Translations under genes and position numbers: made by a program
In this document: positions 36,382 through 48,261 of the stretch, piece by piece
Layout of the letters: every line of letters begins with the position of its first letter
Numbering within the stretch: the first letter of the stretch is position 1
Assembly (NCBI RefSeq): GCF_009827455.1
Contig: NZ_WTYZ01000001.1
Coordinates: 2,303,001 to 2,367,000 of the forward strand
Length of the DNA: 64,000 nt
Source of the DNA: Pontixanthobacter aestiaquae
Lineage (GTDB): Bacteria; Pseudomonadota; Alphaproteobacteria; Sphingomonadales; Sphingomonadaceae
Direction: 5' to 3'
Notes under the pieces: generated by a model
What the model was told of the DNA's origin: nothing
Databases searched by the model: none
The model's input: the letters and a program-made list of their open reading frames with translations, nothing else

Positions 36382-38297
36382 AACGTCGCCCGCGCTCCAA
36401 CGAAAGCACCGCGGCCAGGCGTGCCGAAACCGGCGGCAGTCTGGTATTCCTCGTCGAATATATTCTCGACACGGCCAAACAGTTCCACTGTTTCACCAAA
36501 TGGTACCGAGGCACGCAAGGTCACCACGTGATAGCCATCTAGCCGGGTGAAGTTGCCCGCATCATCGAAGCTGTCACCGACCATCCGGATATCGCCGCCC
36601 ACTGTCAGACCCGCCAAAGGAGTCTCCCAATCGGCGGTGAAAGTCAGCGCATGCTTGGGACGCCGCGCGAGAATATTGCCTTCGTTCGCTGCACCAGCTG
36701 TGCGGTTCTGTGTATCGACATAGGCATAGACTGCGGCGACGCCGAAAGTGTTAGACGGGTTTGCGCCCAGCTCCACTTCAAAGCCTTGCGCGCGGACTTT
36801 GCCGACATTGTCATAGGTTCCGAACGGCCGGTTGGTGCAAATTCCGCCGACCACGCCGAAGCAGGAAACGAACTCGATCTGGTTTTCGCTATCACGCTGG
36901 AACGCCGTGACGCCCGCATAGAAAGGGTCATTCCGGTTGTGCCACGCGATGCCGAGATCGAAGCTGGTGCTTTGTTCTGGCTCGAGCAGGTCATTGCCGA
37001 AATCGGAGAACAGTTGGAACAGGCTTGGCGCTTTGAAACCTTCGCCCACGCTGGCGCGGAGGCGGATATCTTCCGCAACTTCGTAGCTGATATCCGCGCC
37101 AAAGCTGGTTGCGCCGCCAAAATCTCTATGGTCATCGTGACGCGCACCGATATGGGCCGACAATCCGCCAAACTCGATGCCGAGCTGCGCGTAAGCACCC
37201 GCAATGCGCGTTTCCTGCCGCGCAGTGAAATTGGTTTCGAGGCTGGTCCATTCATTCTCCCCGCCGAAATTCACGATGAGCGGGCCAATCGGGCGCCATT
37301 CGCCGCGCAGCTCTATCCGGTCGGAATGGCCGTCGCTGGTGAAACCGGGCGCATTGCCGAAAGCGGGATTGAAGTTCTGCCGCTCCGTATCGGCAAAAGA
37401 ATAAGACGCCGTCAGATAGAGGGGGCCATTGTCATAGGACGCGCCAGCCGCCGCAGAATATTGCTGCGTCTTCTGGAATTCATCTGTGTCAGCAAGCGCG
37501 AAGGCAGGTGCAGGAAAGCCGTCGATATCGAGATCGCCTTCAGCAAAACGGCCTCGCGCAAACAGAGTGATTTGATCGCTGACATAAAGGCTGGACCGGC
37601 CAGCAATGTCCCACTGCTCAAACCCGTCAGCTTCGGTTCCGCTGGCGGCAGAGGAGAAGCCGTCTGTGGTCAAATAGCTGCCCGATAGGCCGACATAAAA
37701 CGCATCGGTCTGGACGCCGCCGGTGGCAGCGCCAAAGATCGTATCGCGCGCGCCATATTCGGCGCTTGCCTGAAAACCCGTCTCATCACGGGTGGTGGCA
37801 ACCAATACGCCGCCGATCGCGTCGGAGCCCCAGATAGTGCTGTTCGACCCGCGCAGCAGATCGATCTTGTCCACATTGCCGGTTTGCAGATTGCCAAAGT
37901 CAAACCCACCCGATGGAGAGGCCGGATCGGCCGCGCGGACGCCATCGACGATCACCAGCAATTGTTCAGCGTCTGCGCCGCGCACGCGAACACTCGTGAC
38001 CGCGCCGATACCGCCATTGCGGCTGATCGCGATTCCTGGCGCACGTTCGAGCACACGGGCCAGGTCTGCGCCTTGGACATTCTCGATTTCATCGCGGCCA
38101 ATGATTGTGACCGCTTGGCCGGTGTCCTCTACTTCGGACCTGCTGCCGGTGGCGGTAACGGTAATCTGCTCGTCGGCAATACGGTTTGCTGGTGCAAAGG
38201 CAGGCTCCAGCTGATCAACTTCTGTCCCAGAATCCTGCGCGGCCGATGGCGCAGCCCAAATCGCAGAACAACTCAATAATAACAAATATTTACGCAT
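36378..38297 (-). CDS. btuB: TonB-dependent vitamin B12 receptor
   Basis: 639 aa. A signal peptide (MRKYLLLLSCSAIWAAPSAAQ) is followed by a TonB-box-like segment (DEQITVTATGSR), a plug domain (about 50-165, VQGADLARVLERAPGIAI, VRVRGADAEQLLVIVDGVR) and a 22-strand barrel ending in the canonical aromatic residue (GARATF). Start 38297 has GGAG eight bases ahead. It is the first gene after a cobalamin riboswitch, so B12 is the probable ligand, passed on to BtuF-BtuC-BtuD. Confidence 0.92.
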   Translation of the reverse strand: MRKYLLLLSCSAIWAAPSAAQDSGTEVDQLEPAFAPANRIADEQITVTATGSRSEVEDTGQAVTIIGRDEIENVQGADLARVLERAPGIAISRNGGIGAVTSVRVRGADAEQLLVIVDGVRAADPASPSGGFDFGNLQTGNVDKIDLLRGSNSTIWGSDAIGGVLVATTRDETGFQASAEYGARDTIFGAATGGVQTDAFYVGLSGSYLTTDGFSSAASGTEADGFEQWDIAGRSSLYVSDQITLFARGRFAEGDLDIDGFPAPAFALADTDEFQKTQQYSAAAGASYDNGPLYLTASYSFADTERQNFNPAFGNAPGFTSDGHSDRIELRGEWRPIGPLIVNFGGENEWTSLETNFTARQETRIAGAYAQLGIEFGGLSAHIGARHDDHRDFGGATSFGADISYEVAEDIRLRASVGEGFKAPSLFQLFSDFGNDLLEPEQSTSFDLGIAWHNRNDPFYAGVTAFQRDSENQIEFVSCFGVVGGICTNRPFGTYDNVGKVRAQGFEVELGANPSNTFGVAAVYAYVDTQNRTAGAANEGNILARRPKHALTFTADWETPLAGLTVGGDIRMVGDSFDDAGNFTRLDGYHVVTLRASVPFGETVELFGRVENIFDEEYQTAAGFGTPGRGAFVGARATF

Positions 38298-38399
38298 AAT
38301 AACTCCAATCATAAGCGATATCGCTCATAATGGAGGAGACGCACGAATTCGCGCCTTCCCATCTGCCCTCGGTGCACCCCGCCCGCCAGCTCGAACGAC

Positions 38400-38570
38400 C
38401 ATCATGGGCAGGTCTCCTGGCTCCCGGATCAACGCGCCGCTTCCGCCTTCCCGGTTTGCCCTAAAGCGTGCCAGTGGCATGTGGAGGCGGCCCTCCCCGG
38501 TCACAGTTGCGGGGGCAGCGGATGGTTCGGGAAATTCCCTCACACCCTTCCCTCTTAGGCCCGCACCCCA
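38400..38570 (-). promoter_or_regulatory. Cobalamin riboswitch
   Basis: On the minus strand the B12 box AGCCAGGAGACCTGCC lies at about 38408-38423, preceded by GCCACTGG, CCCCCGCAACTGT, and at the 5' end GCGGGCCTAAGAGGGAA, the ordered conserved parts of the AdoCbl aptamer. It ends about 100 bases before btuB, leaving room for an expression platform that hides the ribosome site when cobalamin is bound. Confidence 0.93.
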
Positions 38571-38832
38571 AGAAAATGATCGCACGGACAACCTATGACG
38601 TCACCGGACTAATACGCCCACATTGGCCGTACTTCAAGGGCAGCGCTGCATCCGTAAATAGTGCCTCAGGCGGCGGGTAAGCAAATCTTCAGCATGCGGT
38701 TTAACCGCATATTGCGATCTGTGCTGCATTGGGACGGTGCCCGATGGCGTGTGGATGCAATCCCTCCTGCCTGATACGCGCTGAAGCGCGCCATCGGCCC
38801 CTTACCAAGGGATCTGAAATCAAAGGATACAC
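38571..38832. other. Divergent promoter gap
   Basis: No gene seen. It holds a small palindrome ATGCGGTTTAACCGCAT at 38694-38710, suited to a dimeric regulator, and a CGCGCT-GA-AGCGCG hairpin near 38777. AAAGGA at 38822-38827 is the ribosome site of the hydrolase gene. Promoters for the riboswitch transcript and for the hydrolase must lie here. Confidence 0.5.
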
Positions 38833-40011
38833 TTGACCGCCACGCCTGCCTTTACCGCCGAACAACGGACAGCCGCGTTTCATGCTCGGATGAGCAAGAA
38901 ACGCCCGTCCGTCGGTGAGCGCGCAAAGGTTTTCGCTGCAGGACTGATCGGCGGAAAGCATCGCGGACGCCGGATTATCGCACTCGCCGCAGCGATCACT
39001 GTTCCGGCCATGGCGGCCGAGGGTGAATGGGCAAGCTTTGGCCCGCAAAAACCGGAAACGGCCCTGATCCAGGCGGTAGAAGCGATGCCTTTCGAACAGC
39101 CCGGTCAGAGCTTCCCCGGATCAGCATTCTATTTTCTCGAGGACGCGCCCCGCGCCGATTATGCCGCCGCCGAGACCGACATGGCTTTGTTCGATATTTC
39201 GGGCACCGGCGACACGGACGCTGCGGAGCTGGTCGCGGCCAACAATGCCGGGCCTGCTGCGCGGGCATTCCGTTCATTGGGCGGCGGGCTCGACAAAGCC
39301 CGTGCGCTCCAGTGCATGACCAAAGCCATCTATTACGAAGCGGCCAGCGAAGCGACCGCGGGCCAGCGTGCAGTGGCGCAGGTTGTCCTGAACCGCGTCT
39401 CGCACCCGAGCTATCCGAACAGCGTCTGCGGTGTTGTGTTCCAAGGCTCAGAGCGCAAGACGGGCTGCCAGTTCAGCTTCACCTGCGACGGCTCGCTCAA
39501 TCGCAAGGCGAGCAGCGGCGCATGGGCGCGCGCGCAAAGCGTCGCGCAACAGGCTCTTTCGGGCAGTGTCTACCGTCCGGTTGGCCTTGCCACTCACTAT
39601 CACACCATCTGGATCCACCCCTATTGGGCACCAAGCCTCGATCATATCGGCACTATCGGCGCGCACCGTTTCTACAAATGGAAAGGGTCCGCGGGCAAAC
39701 CTGCGGCGTTCCGCGCTGCCTATTCAGGCCGCGAACCCTTGGCTTCTCCGAAAGCGCGCGCTGCTTCCGCCGATACAACCGCAACCGATATCGCTGATCC
39801 GATTGCGTTGGCCAAAGCTTACGAAGATGCGCGGCTCAAAGCCGTTGCCGAATCCAAAACAGCTACACCTCGCGCGCCCGCGCCCAAATATTCAGCCCAG
39901 ATCGAAGAACGCGGCGGGGACCAGATTTTCCAAGCGGATAATCTTCCCGAAAGTGGCGGCGTTAAAGAAGAATACCGCAATAGCGGACGCTGGATCAACG
40001 AACCGAAATAG
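38833..40011 (+). CDS. Cell wall hydrolase, SleB/CwlJ family
   Basis: 392 aa from TTG 38833, which has AAAGGA six bases ahead; ATG 38890 is an alternative. A hydrophobic segment (RRIIALAAAITVPAMAA, about 50-66) acts as signal anchor. The hydrolase domain (about 155-290) opens with ALQCMTKAIYYEAASEATAGQ, whose Glu is the proposed catalytic residue, and continues AVAQVVLNRVSHPSYPNSVC, CQFSFTCDG and HTIWIHPYW. In non-sporulating bacteria this family acts on peptidoglycan during growth. The C-terminal 100 residues are Ala/Lys-rich and disordered. Confidence 0.88.
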   Translation: MTATPAFTAEQRTAAFHARMSKKRPSVGERAKVFAAGLIGGKHRGRRIIALAAAITVPAMAAEGEWASFGPQKPETALIQAVEAMPFEQPGQSFPGSAFYFLEDAPRADYAAAETDMALFDISGTGDTDAAELVAANNAGPAARAFRSLGGGLDKARALQCMTKAIYYEAASEATAGQRAVAQVVLNRVSHPSYPNSVCGVVFQGSERKTGCQFSFTCDGSLNRKASSGAWARAQSVAQQALSGSVYRPVGLATHYHTIWIHPYWAPSLDHIGTIGAHRFYKWKGSAGKPAAFRAAYSGREPLASPKARAASADTTATDIADPIALAKAYEDARLKAVAESKTATPRAPAPKYSAQIEERGGDQIFQADNLPESGGVKEEYRNSGRWINEPK

Positions 40012-40134
40012 CGGTATTTCCGGCGTTTGCTCAGCAGGTTAACGTCTTCGAAACCGTGATTTGGAACCGCGCCTTAGGGCACCGCCTTTATATGGGCTTC
40101 AACACAGCGATCTCCCCCTAAGGATCATACCAAG

Positions 40135-40437
40135 ATGACCATCCATTTTGCTGCCGCCCGTAGCGCAGTCAGTTCTCCTGTCGCCCGCGCGCTTTCGCGC
40201 CGTACCGTGCCGCAAGCGGCCAATGATAACAGCTCCGGAAATGACAATAACCACCTGCTACACGCTGCCTTGCGGCACTTCGCGCAGCATGGGCTGGGTG
40301 CCGCTGGCGCAGCACGCAAACAGGCCGAGGATGCCTTTTTTGCCGGCGACCGCGAAAGCTATGAATGGTGGCTGGGTGTCTGCCGTACATTGGACCGGCG
40401 CATGGCCGAGGAAGTGGCGCGCTCCAGCGCGAAATAA
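40135..40437 (+). CDS. Small conserved-looking protein of unknown function
   Basis: 100 aa, not recognised. The N-terminal third is basic and variable (SRRTVPQAANDNSSGND). The rest is helical: HLLHAALRHFAQHGLGAAGAARKQAEDAFFAGDRESYEWWLGVCRTLDRRMAEEVA. No signal or membrane segment. AAGGAT eight bases ahead of the ATG supports translation. It stands alone between the wall hydrolase and the GGDEF-EAL gene. Confidence 0.65.
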   Translation: MTIHFAAARSAVSSPVARALSRRTVPQAANDNSSGNDNNHLLHAALRHFAQHGLGAAGAARKQAEDAFFAGDRESYEWWLGVCRTLDRRMAEEVARSSAK

Positions 40438-40580
40438 GCTCTAAAGCGGAATGAGTTCAGGCGTGGCGCCATGACGTCACGCCCGGTTTGCCGCGTCCGG
40501 CGTGCGCGGAATTCCGCGGAAAACACATTATTCCAATTCTCGGTAAGCGCACGTTAACTAAACAGTGACGTCTCCTCACT

Positions 40581-42557
40581 ATGGCGGTGTCCATGACATT
40601 AGGCGTCTCTAAGCTGAAGATCGGGAAGGTCTTCGCACGCTACCGGCGGACCGATGCGCTTTCGGAGCGCGTCCGGCGAACTTTGGTGCGTACCTTGTAC
40701 ACGCAGCCGACCAGCCTGGCGATCGGTGCCATTAACGGCATCGTTTCCAGCGCCATCGCTGCCTATGTCAGCGGAGAGCCATCACTTCTTTACGCTTGCG
40801 TTATCTTGAGCGTGATTGCGGTAGCCCGCGTTATCGCGGCGCTGGGCCTGTCACCCGATGACGAAGGCAACACCACGCGCCAGCTTGAAGTTATCTATGA
40901 GATTGGCGCATTTAGCTATGCTTTCCTGATCGGCACGATTTCCGCAATGACACTGGTGCTGGATGCAGGGGCGCCGGTCGAAGTGCTGATGATTGCCAAT
41001 GCGACATGTTATGGTGTCGGCATTTGCGCACGTAATGCCGGTCGCCCTGCTATCGCTTTGGGGCAGTTGACGCTGGTTGTCGCACCGATATTCGTCGCAT
41101 CGCTGTATATCGGTACGCTGCCATTTATCTTTTTGGCGGTGAACATCGCGCTGCTTGTGCCGGCCATGGCCTCGATCACTTTCAATGTTTTCAAGGTTCT
41201 GCGTGACTCTATCGGCTCGGCAGAGACCAGCGGCCGTCTGGCGGAGAAGATGCGTAATCTGGCGCGCACCGACGTCGTGACCGGCCTCGCCAACCGCGCG
41301 GGTCTCAATCACGATATGGTTGAAAAGCTGATGGGCATCGATGATGACCAGATGCTCGCATTGTTCTGGATGGATCTGGACCGCTTCAAGGAAGTGAATG
41401 ACCTGCTGGGCCATCCGGTTGGCGACCGTGTACTGACCGAAGTTGCCAAGCGTCTGAGCGAAGTATCACCCAGCAATGCGACCGTTTCCCGCTTTGGCGG
41501 AGACGAGTTTATCATCTTCTGCGAAGTCGAAGACCGCAAAGAGAGTGAACGTTTGGCGAGTGAAATTCACGCCGAGATCATGCGCCCGTTCCGCATCGAT
41601 GGAGAGCGGCTGGAGATTGGTGCCTCTATCGGTATTGCTCTGCTGCCCGACGATGGTCTGGATGCAGATTCGCTTATGCAGAACGCCGATCTCGCGCTCT
41701 ATCATGCGAAAGTAAACGGCCGGAAGCAGAGCTGCTTTTACGATGAGACGATGAGCCGCGACCTTGCGCGTCGCCGCGAGATTGAAGCAGAACTCCGCTC
41801 TGCCATCCAGAAAAACGAATTGTCGATCTTCTTCCAGCCGATTGTCGATCTGGATACCGGCCGCATCCGCACATTCGAAGCATTAGTGCGTTGGTTCCAC
41901 CCTCAGAAGGGCGAGCTGCGCCCGGACGAGTTTATTCCCGTGGCCGAAGAAACCGGCGTTATCGTAACGCTTGGCAACTGGATCACGGCCCAAGCCGCCA
42001 AAGCCGCAGCCCAATGGCCCGAGGATGTGACCATTGCGGTCAATCTGTCGCCGCTTCAGATCAAGGCCCCCGGTGCGGCATTGGGTGTCAAAAACGCGCT
42101 GCGCGAGGCTGGCCTTGATCCGTCACGATTGGAACTGGAGGTGACAGAGAGCCTGTTCCTCGACGACAATTACGCGACCGAACAATTTATCGAAGAACTC
42201 TCCGAAATCGGTGTGCGTTTTGCGCTCGACGATTTCGGTACCGGCTATTCCTCGCTCGGCTATATCCAGAAATACCCGTTCAAGAAGATCAAAGTCGACC
42301 GCAGCTTCGTATCCGGTCCGGATGTGGGCAAGAAAACCGATGCAATTATCCACGCCGTGGCCGAGCTCGGTTCGAAGCTGGAAATGGACATCGTCGCCGA
42401 AGGCCTCGAAACAGTAGAACAAGTCCGCATCGTCCGCGAGGCGGGCTGCACCCTCGGCCAGGGCTATTATTTCAGCCGCGCAGTGCCAGACTATCTGGCG
42501 CTGATGCTGCTCGCTCAGGAAAACGAGACGGACGGTCCGAAGCGCGCGCTCGGCTGA
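40581..42557 (+). CDS. GGDEF-EAL cyclic di-GMP enzyme with membrane sensor
   Basis: 658 aa. About five membrane helices (roughly 40-205) form the sensor part. The GGDEF domain (about 225-385) keeps RFGGDEF and LDRFKEVNDLLGH; the EAL domain (about 400-645) keeps FEALVRW, NLSPLQIK, ELEVTES, LDDFGTGYSSL and KVDRSF, so both synthesis and breakdown of cyclic di-GMP are possible. The perfect palindrome CGCGGAATTCCGCG (40505-40518) lies in its upstream region. The ribosome site is weak. No partner gene is adjacent. Confidence 0.92.
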   Translation: MAVSMTLGVSKLKIGKVFARYRRTDALSERVRRTLVRTLYTQPTSLAIGAINGIVSSAIAAYVSGEPSLLYACVILSVIAVARVIAALGLSPDDEGNTTRQLEVIYEIGAFSYAFLIGTISAMTLVLDAGAPVEVLMIANATCYGVGICARNAGRPAIALGQLTLVVAPIFVASLYIGTLPFIFLAVNIALLVPAMASITFNVFKVLRDSIGSAETSGRLAEKMRNLARTDVVTGLANRAGLNHDMVEKLMGIDDDQMLALFWMDLDRFKEVNDLLGHPVGDRVLTEVAKRLSEVSPSNATVSRFGGDEFIIFCEVEDRKESERLASEIHAEIMRPFRIDGERLEIGASIGIALLPDDGLDADSLMQNADLALYHAKVNGRKQSCFYDETMSRDLARRREIEAELRSAIQKNELSIFFQPIVDLDTGRIRTFEALVRWFHPQKGELRPDEFIPVAEETGVIVTLGNWITAQAAKAAAQWPEDVTIAVNLSPLQIKAPGAALGVKNALREAGLDPSRLELEVTESLFLDDNYATEQFIEELSEIGVRFALDDFGTGYSSLGYIQKYPFKKIKVDRSFVSGPDVGKKTDAIIHAVAELGSKLEMDIVAEGLETVEQVRIVREAGCTLGQGYYFSRAVPDYLALMLLAQENETDGPKRALG

Positions 42558-42753
42558 CGTATCATTCGGTTGGGCAGGAACAATTGCTCGCCCCACCCAT
42601 TTAAAAACCATAAGTCGCAGTATCCGGCGCAGAAACTCCCCGTCAAATGACGCCAATTGCAATTGCGAACTATTTGCAAAGATAGTTTGTAAAAGCTTGG
42701 CTTTCCGGTTGCATTCCCTTTTCGCGAAGCCTAATTCGAGCGTCATACGCTAG

Positions 42754-44425
<1,672 letters not shown>

Positions 44426-45316
44426 ATGTCTATCCTCGTAGATAAAAACACCAAAGTCATCACACAGGGAATGACCGGCGATACCGGCACATTCCACACA
44501 CAGCAGGCGCTTGATTACGGGACGCAGATGGTTGCGGGTGTGACGCCCGGTAAAGGCGGAACGACGCATATCGGCTTGCCCAACTTCAACACCGTGCGTG
44601 AAGCGATTGCCGAAACCGGCGCGACGGCATCGTGCATCTACGTTCCGCCGCCATTTGCGGCGGATGCGATTTGCGAAGCGATCGACGCGGAAGTTGAGCT
44701 GATCATTGCGATTACCGAAGGTATTCCGGTGCTCGATATGGTCAAAGTGAAGGCAGCCCTCACCGGCTCAAAATCGCGGCTGATCGGCCCCAACTGCCCT
44801 GGTGTTCTAACCCCTGGCGAGTGCAAAATCGGCATTATGCCCGGTTCGATCTTCCAGAAAGGTTCAGTCGGCGTTGTCTCGCGTTCGGGCACGCTCACTT
44901 ATGAAGCTGTCCACCAGACCACGATGGTCGGCCTTGGCCAGACGACTGCAGTCGGCATTGGCGGCGATCCGGTTAATGGCACCAACTTTATCGACGTGCT
45001 CGACCTGTTCCTCGACGATGAAGAAACCAAGTCGATGATCATGATCGGCGAAATCGGCGGCAGCGCGGAAGAAGAAGCCGCTGAATTCTTGAAAGCGGAG
45101 GCCGCCAAAGGCCGCAGCAAGCCGACCGTCGGCTTTATCGCAGGCCGCACAGCGCCTCCGGGACGCCGCATGGGCCATGCCGGTGCGATCGTTTCGGGCG
45201 GCAAAGGCGGCGCGGACGACAAGATCGCGGCGATGGAAGATGCAGGCATCCGCGTGTCGCCTTCGCCGAGCGAATTGGGCACGACGCTCGACGCATTGTT
45301 GAAAGAACTCGTATGA
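44426..45316 (+). CDS. sucD: Succinyl-CoA ligase alpha subunit
   Basis: 296 aa. It forms succinate and ATP or GTP from succinyl-CoA with SucC. CoA-binding [39 protein letters not shown], and the phosphohistidine in [15 protein letters not shown] are all present. The start directly follows the stop of the lipoprotein gene and uses GAAGGAACC. The beta subunit gene sucC, normally adjacent, is not in this window. Confidence 0.96.
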   Translation: MSILVDKNTKVITQGMTGDTGTFHTQQALDYGTQMVAGVTPGKGGTTHIGLPNFNTVREAIAETGATASCIYVPPPFAADAICEAIDAEVELIIAITEGIPVLDMVKVKAALTGSKSRLIGPNCPGVLTPGECKIGIMPGSIFQKGSVGVVSRSGTLTYEAVHQTTMVGLGQTTAVGIGGDPVNGTNFIDVLDLFLDDEETKSMIMIGEIGGSAEEEAAEFLKAEAAKGRSKPTVGFIAGRTAPPGRRMGHAGAIVSGGKGGADDKIAAMEDAGIRVSPSPSELGTTLDALLKELV

Positions 45317-45399
45317 TTTGATGCGGGCGCACTTCCTCCCCGGGAGCGCCCCATCACCTCTACTCCAATGCCGAGCATTCGGCGTCAAAGGTGACCCCA

Positions 45400-48249
45400 A
45401 TGGGTAACGAAAGCCACGATTTTTCACCCGGTGATCCCAGTACGGAGCCGCAAAAGGGGCCGTCCTGGGACAATCCGCGCTGGCCGCTGGTAGGCGGCGA
45501 GAGCGCGGACGAATTCACGCAGGCGCTCGACCCGACCACGATGAAGCTTGCGGTCAAGGAAGCAGCGAAGACATCGGGCAAAGTGATGGACGCCGCCGCG
45601 ATCGAGGAAGCGGCGGGCGATTCCATCCGGGCGATGCTGATGATCCGGCTGTACCGTGTGCGCGGCCACTTGGCGGCTGACCTTGATCCGCTGGGCCTAT
45701 CGCACCGTGATGTGCCCGAAGATCTGACGCTGGAATGGCATGGCTTTGCCGGACAGGAAGACAAGGAAGTCTATGTCGGCGGCGTATTCGGTTACGAATG
45801 GGTCAAAGCAGGCGAGTTGTTCAATGTGCTGCGCCGCACTTATTGCGGACATGTCGGCCTGGAATATATGCACATCTCGGACACGGAAGAACGCCGGTTC
45901 CTGCAGGACAAGTTCGAAAGCCCCGAAGACACCATCCAGTTCACTCCGGAGGGCAAGAAGGCCATTCTCGCAGCGGTTATTCGCGGCGAGCAATATGAGG
46001 CATTTCTTGGCAAGAAATATGTGGGCACGAAGCGCTTTGGCCTGGATGGCGGCGAGTCGATGATCCCGGCCCTAGAGGCGGTGATTAAACATGGCGGCCA
46101 GTCGGGCGTGCGCGAGATCATTTACGGCATGGCCCACCGCGGCCGTTTGAACGTCCTCGCGAATGTGATGGCCAAGCCTTACAAAGTCATATTCCACGAA
46201 TTTTCGGGCGGCAGCGCGAATCCTGAGGATGTCGGCGGGTCGGGTGATGTGAAATACCACCTTGGCACCAGCACCGACCGCGAATTTGACGGCGTCGAAG
46301 TGCATATGTCGCTGGTCCCCAACCCCAGCCACTTGGAAGCGGTCAATCCGGTTGTTCTTGGTAAGACCCGCGCGCAGCAGGCGATCCGCGACGATCTAAG
46401 CCAGCATGAGCAGGTTCTGCCCGTGCTTATCCATGGCGATGCGGCCTTCGCTGGTCAGGGCGTGGTGTGGGAATGCCTCGGGCTCTCGGGTGTGCGCGGT
46501 TACGATACCGGCGGCTGTATCCACTTCATCATCAACAACCAGATCGGCTTCACCACGAGCCCGAAATTTGCGCGCAGCAGCCCGTACCCGTCTGACGTGG
46601 CCAAGGGTGTCCAAGCGCCGATCCTGCATGTCAATGGCGATGACCCTGAGGCAGTGACTTTCGCCTGCAAACTGGCCGTCGAATACCGCCAGAAATTCGG
46701 ACGCGATATTGTGATCGATATGTGGTGCTATCGCCGCTTCGGTCACAACGAAGGCGACGAACCCAAATTCACCCAGCCGCTGATGTATGGCGAAATCGGC
46801 AAGCACCCCAAGGTCAGCAAAGTCTATCAAGACCGCCTGATCGAAGAAGGCACGATCGAGGATGGCTATGCTGAGGGCTTGGTGAAAGAGTTCACCGACC
46901 TGCTCGAAGAAGAATTCCAAGCAGCGAAAAGTTACGAGCCCAATGATGTCGACTGGTTTGCCGGTCGCTGGAGCGGATTGCACAAACCAGTCGAAGGCGA
47001 AGCTGCACGGCGTAATGTCGAGACCGCTATCGACAAGAAGTTGTTCGATAGCCTTGGGCGGACATTGACGACAGTTCCTGACGATCACGAAATCCACAAG
47101 ACTTTGGGCCGCGTGCTCAAAGCCAAAAGCGAGATGTTCGAAAGCGGCGACGGCTTTGACTGGGCGACTGCGGAAGCGCTCGCTTTCGGCAGCCTTGTGA
47201 CAGAAGGATACGGCGTGCGTCTGTCGGGTCAGGATTCCGGTCGCGGTACCTTCAGCCAGCGCCACGCAGTGTGGATCGACCAGAAAAGCGAAGACAAATA
47301 CATTCCGCTCTCGACGCTGCCGCATGGCAAGTTCGAGGTATATGACAGCACGCTCAGTGAATATGGCGTGCTCGGATATGAGTATGGTTTCGCCATGGCG
47401 GACCCGAAGACGCTTGTTCTCTGGGAAGCGCAATTTGGCGATTTCGCCAATGGCGCGCAGATCATGATCGACCAGTTCATCGCATCGGGTGAAGCCAAAT
47501 GGCTGCGCGCCAACGGCCTCGTGATGCTGTTGCCGCATGGCTATGAAGGCCAAGGGCCGGAGCATTCCTCCGCCCGCCTCGAGCGCTTCCTGCAATTGTG
47601 CGCGAACGACAATATTCAGGTCTGCAATATCACCACTCCTGCGAATTATTTCCATGTGCTGCGCCGCCAGATGCTGCGTTCCTTCCGCAAGCCGATGGTC
47701 ATCATGACTCCGAAAAGCCTGCTGCGTCATCCCATGGCGAAAAGCAGTGCCGACGAATTCCAGGGCGATCATCACTTCATGCGGATCAAATCCGACACGA
47801 AGGATATTGCCGATGACAAGGTCAAGCGCCTCGTCCTGTGTTCGGGCAAGGTCGCCTATGATTTGATCGAAAAGCGTGACGAAATGGGGATCGAAGATAT
47901 CTCCATCGTCCGCATTGAACAGCTCTACCCCTTCCCCGGCGAACCCTTGACCACCCGTATCAAGCGCATGAAAAACCTTGAAGAGATTGTCTGGTGCCAG
48001 GAAGAGCCCGAAAATAACGGCGCGTGGCAGTTCGTTGATCGCTTGATCGAGAAAGCCGCTACGGATGCAGGTAAAAACCTGCGTCCGATCTATGCCGGAC
48101 GGGAGCCAGCAGCCTCGCCTGCAACAGGCTTGGCGAAGCGCCATCAGGCCCAGCAGGAAAGCCTGGTTAGCGTAGCTCTGGATCTTTCCAATTCGGGCAA
48201 GACTGCGAACGTCACCACCTCTCGCCCCAAGAAATCAAATAAGGGCTAA
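45400..48249 (+). CDS. sucA: 2-oxoglutarate dehydrogenase E1 component
   Basis: 949 aa, standard length. This thiamine-diphosphate enzyme decarboxylates 2-oxoglutarate and loads the lipoyl group of SucB. Seen are the E2-binding N-terminus, MAHRGRLNVLANVM, the ThDP motif GDAAFAGQGVVWECL...INNQIGFTT, and RRFGHNEGDEP, then VWCQEEPENNGAW in the C-terminal domain. ATG 45400 is preferred to GTG 45391 since AAAGGTGA lies correctly before it. Confidence 0.96.
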   Translation: MGNESHDFSPGDPSTEPQKGPSWDNPRWPLVGGESADEFTQALDPTTMKLAVKEAAKTSGKVMDAAAIEEAAGDSIRAMLMIRLYRVRGHLAADLDPLGLSHRDVPEDLTLEWHGFAGQEDKEVYVGGVFGYEWVKAGELFNVLRRTYCGHVGLEYMHISDTEERRFLQDKFESPEDTIQFTPEGKKAILAAVIRGEQYEAFLGKKYVGTKRFGLDGGESMIPALEAVIKHGGQSGVREIIYGMAHRGRLNVLANVMAKPYKVIFHEFSGGSANPEDVGGSGDVKYHLGTSTDREFDGVEVHMSLVPNPSHLEAVNPVVLGKTRAQQAIRDDLSQHEQVLPVLIHGDAAFAGQGVVWECLGLSGVRGYDTGGCIHFIINNQIGFTTSPKFARSSPYPSDVAKGVQAPILHVNGDDPEAVTFACKLAVEYRQKFGRDIVIDMWCYRRFGHNEGDEPKFTQPLMYGEIGKHPKVSKVYQDRLIEEGTIEDGYAEGLVKEFTDLLEEEFQAAKSYEPNDVDWFAGRWSGLHKPVEGEAARRNVETAIDKKLFDSLGRTLTTVPDDHEIHKTLGRVLKAKSEMFESGDGFDWATAEALAFGSLVTEGYGVRLSGQDSGRGTFSQRHAVWIDQKSEDKYIPLSTLPHGKFEVYDSTLSEYGVLGYEYGFAMADPKTLVLWEAQFGDFANGAQIMIDQFIASGEAKWLRANGLVMLLPHGYEGQGPEHSSARLERFLQLCANDNIQVCNITTPANYFHVLRRQMLRSFRKPMVIMTPKSLLRHPMAKSSADEFQGDHHFMRIKSDTKDIADDKVKRLVLCSGKVAYDLIEKRDEMGIEDISIVRIEQLYPFPGEPLTTRIKRMKNLEEIVWCQEEPENNGAWQFVDRLIEKAATDAGKNLRPIYAGREPAASPATGLAKRHQAQQESLVSVALDLSNSGKTANVTTSRPKKSNKG

Positions 48250-48261
48250 GGAACACATATC

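Noticed and set aside
40505..40518. Perfect 14-base palindrome CGCGGAATTCCGCG before the GGDEF-EAL gene
   Set aside because: Short enough to arise by chance in GC-rich DNA, and no known operator matches; mentioned only in the gene entry.
46396..48144. A 582-codon minus-strand frame
   Set aside because: Fully antisense to sucA, whose motifs are unambiguous.
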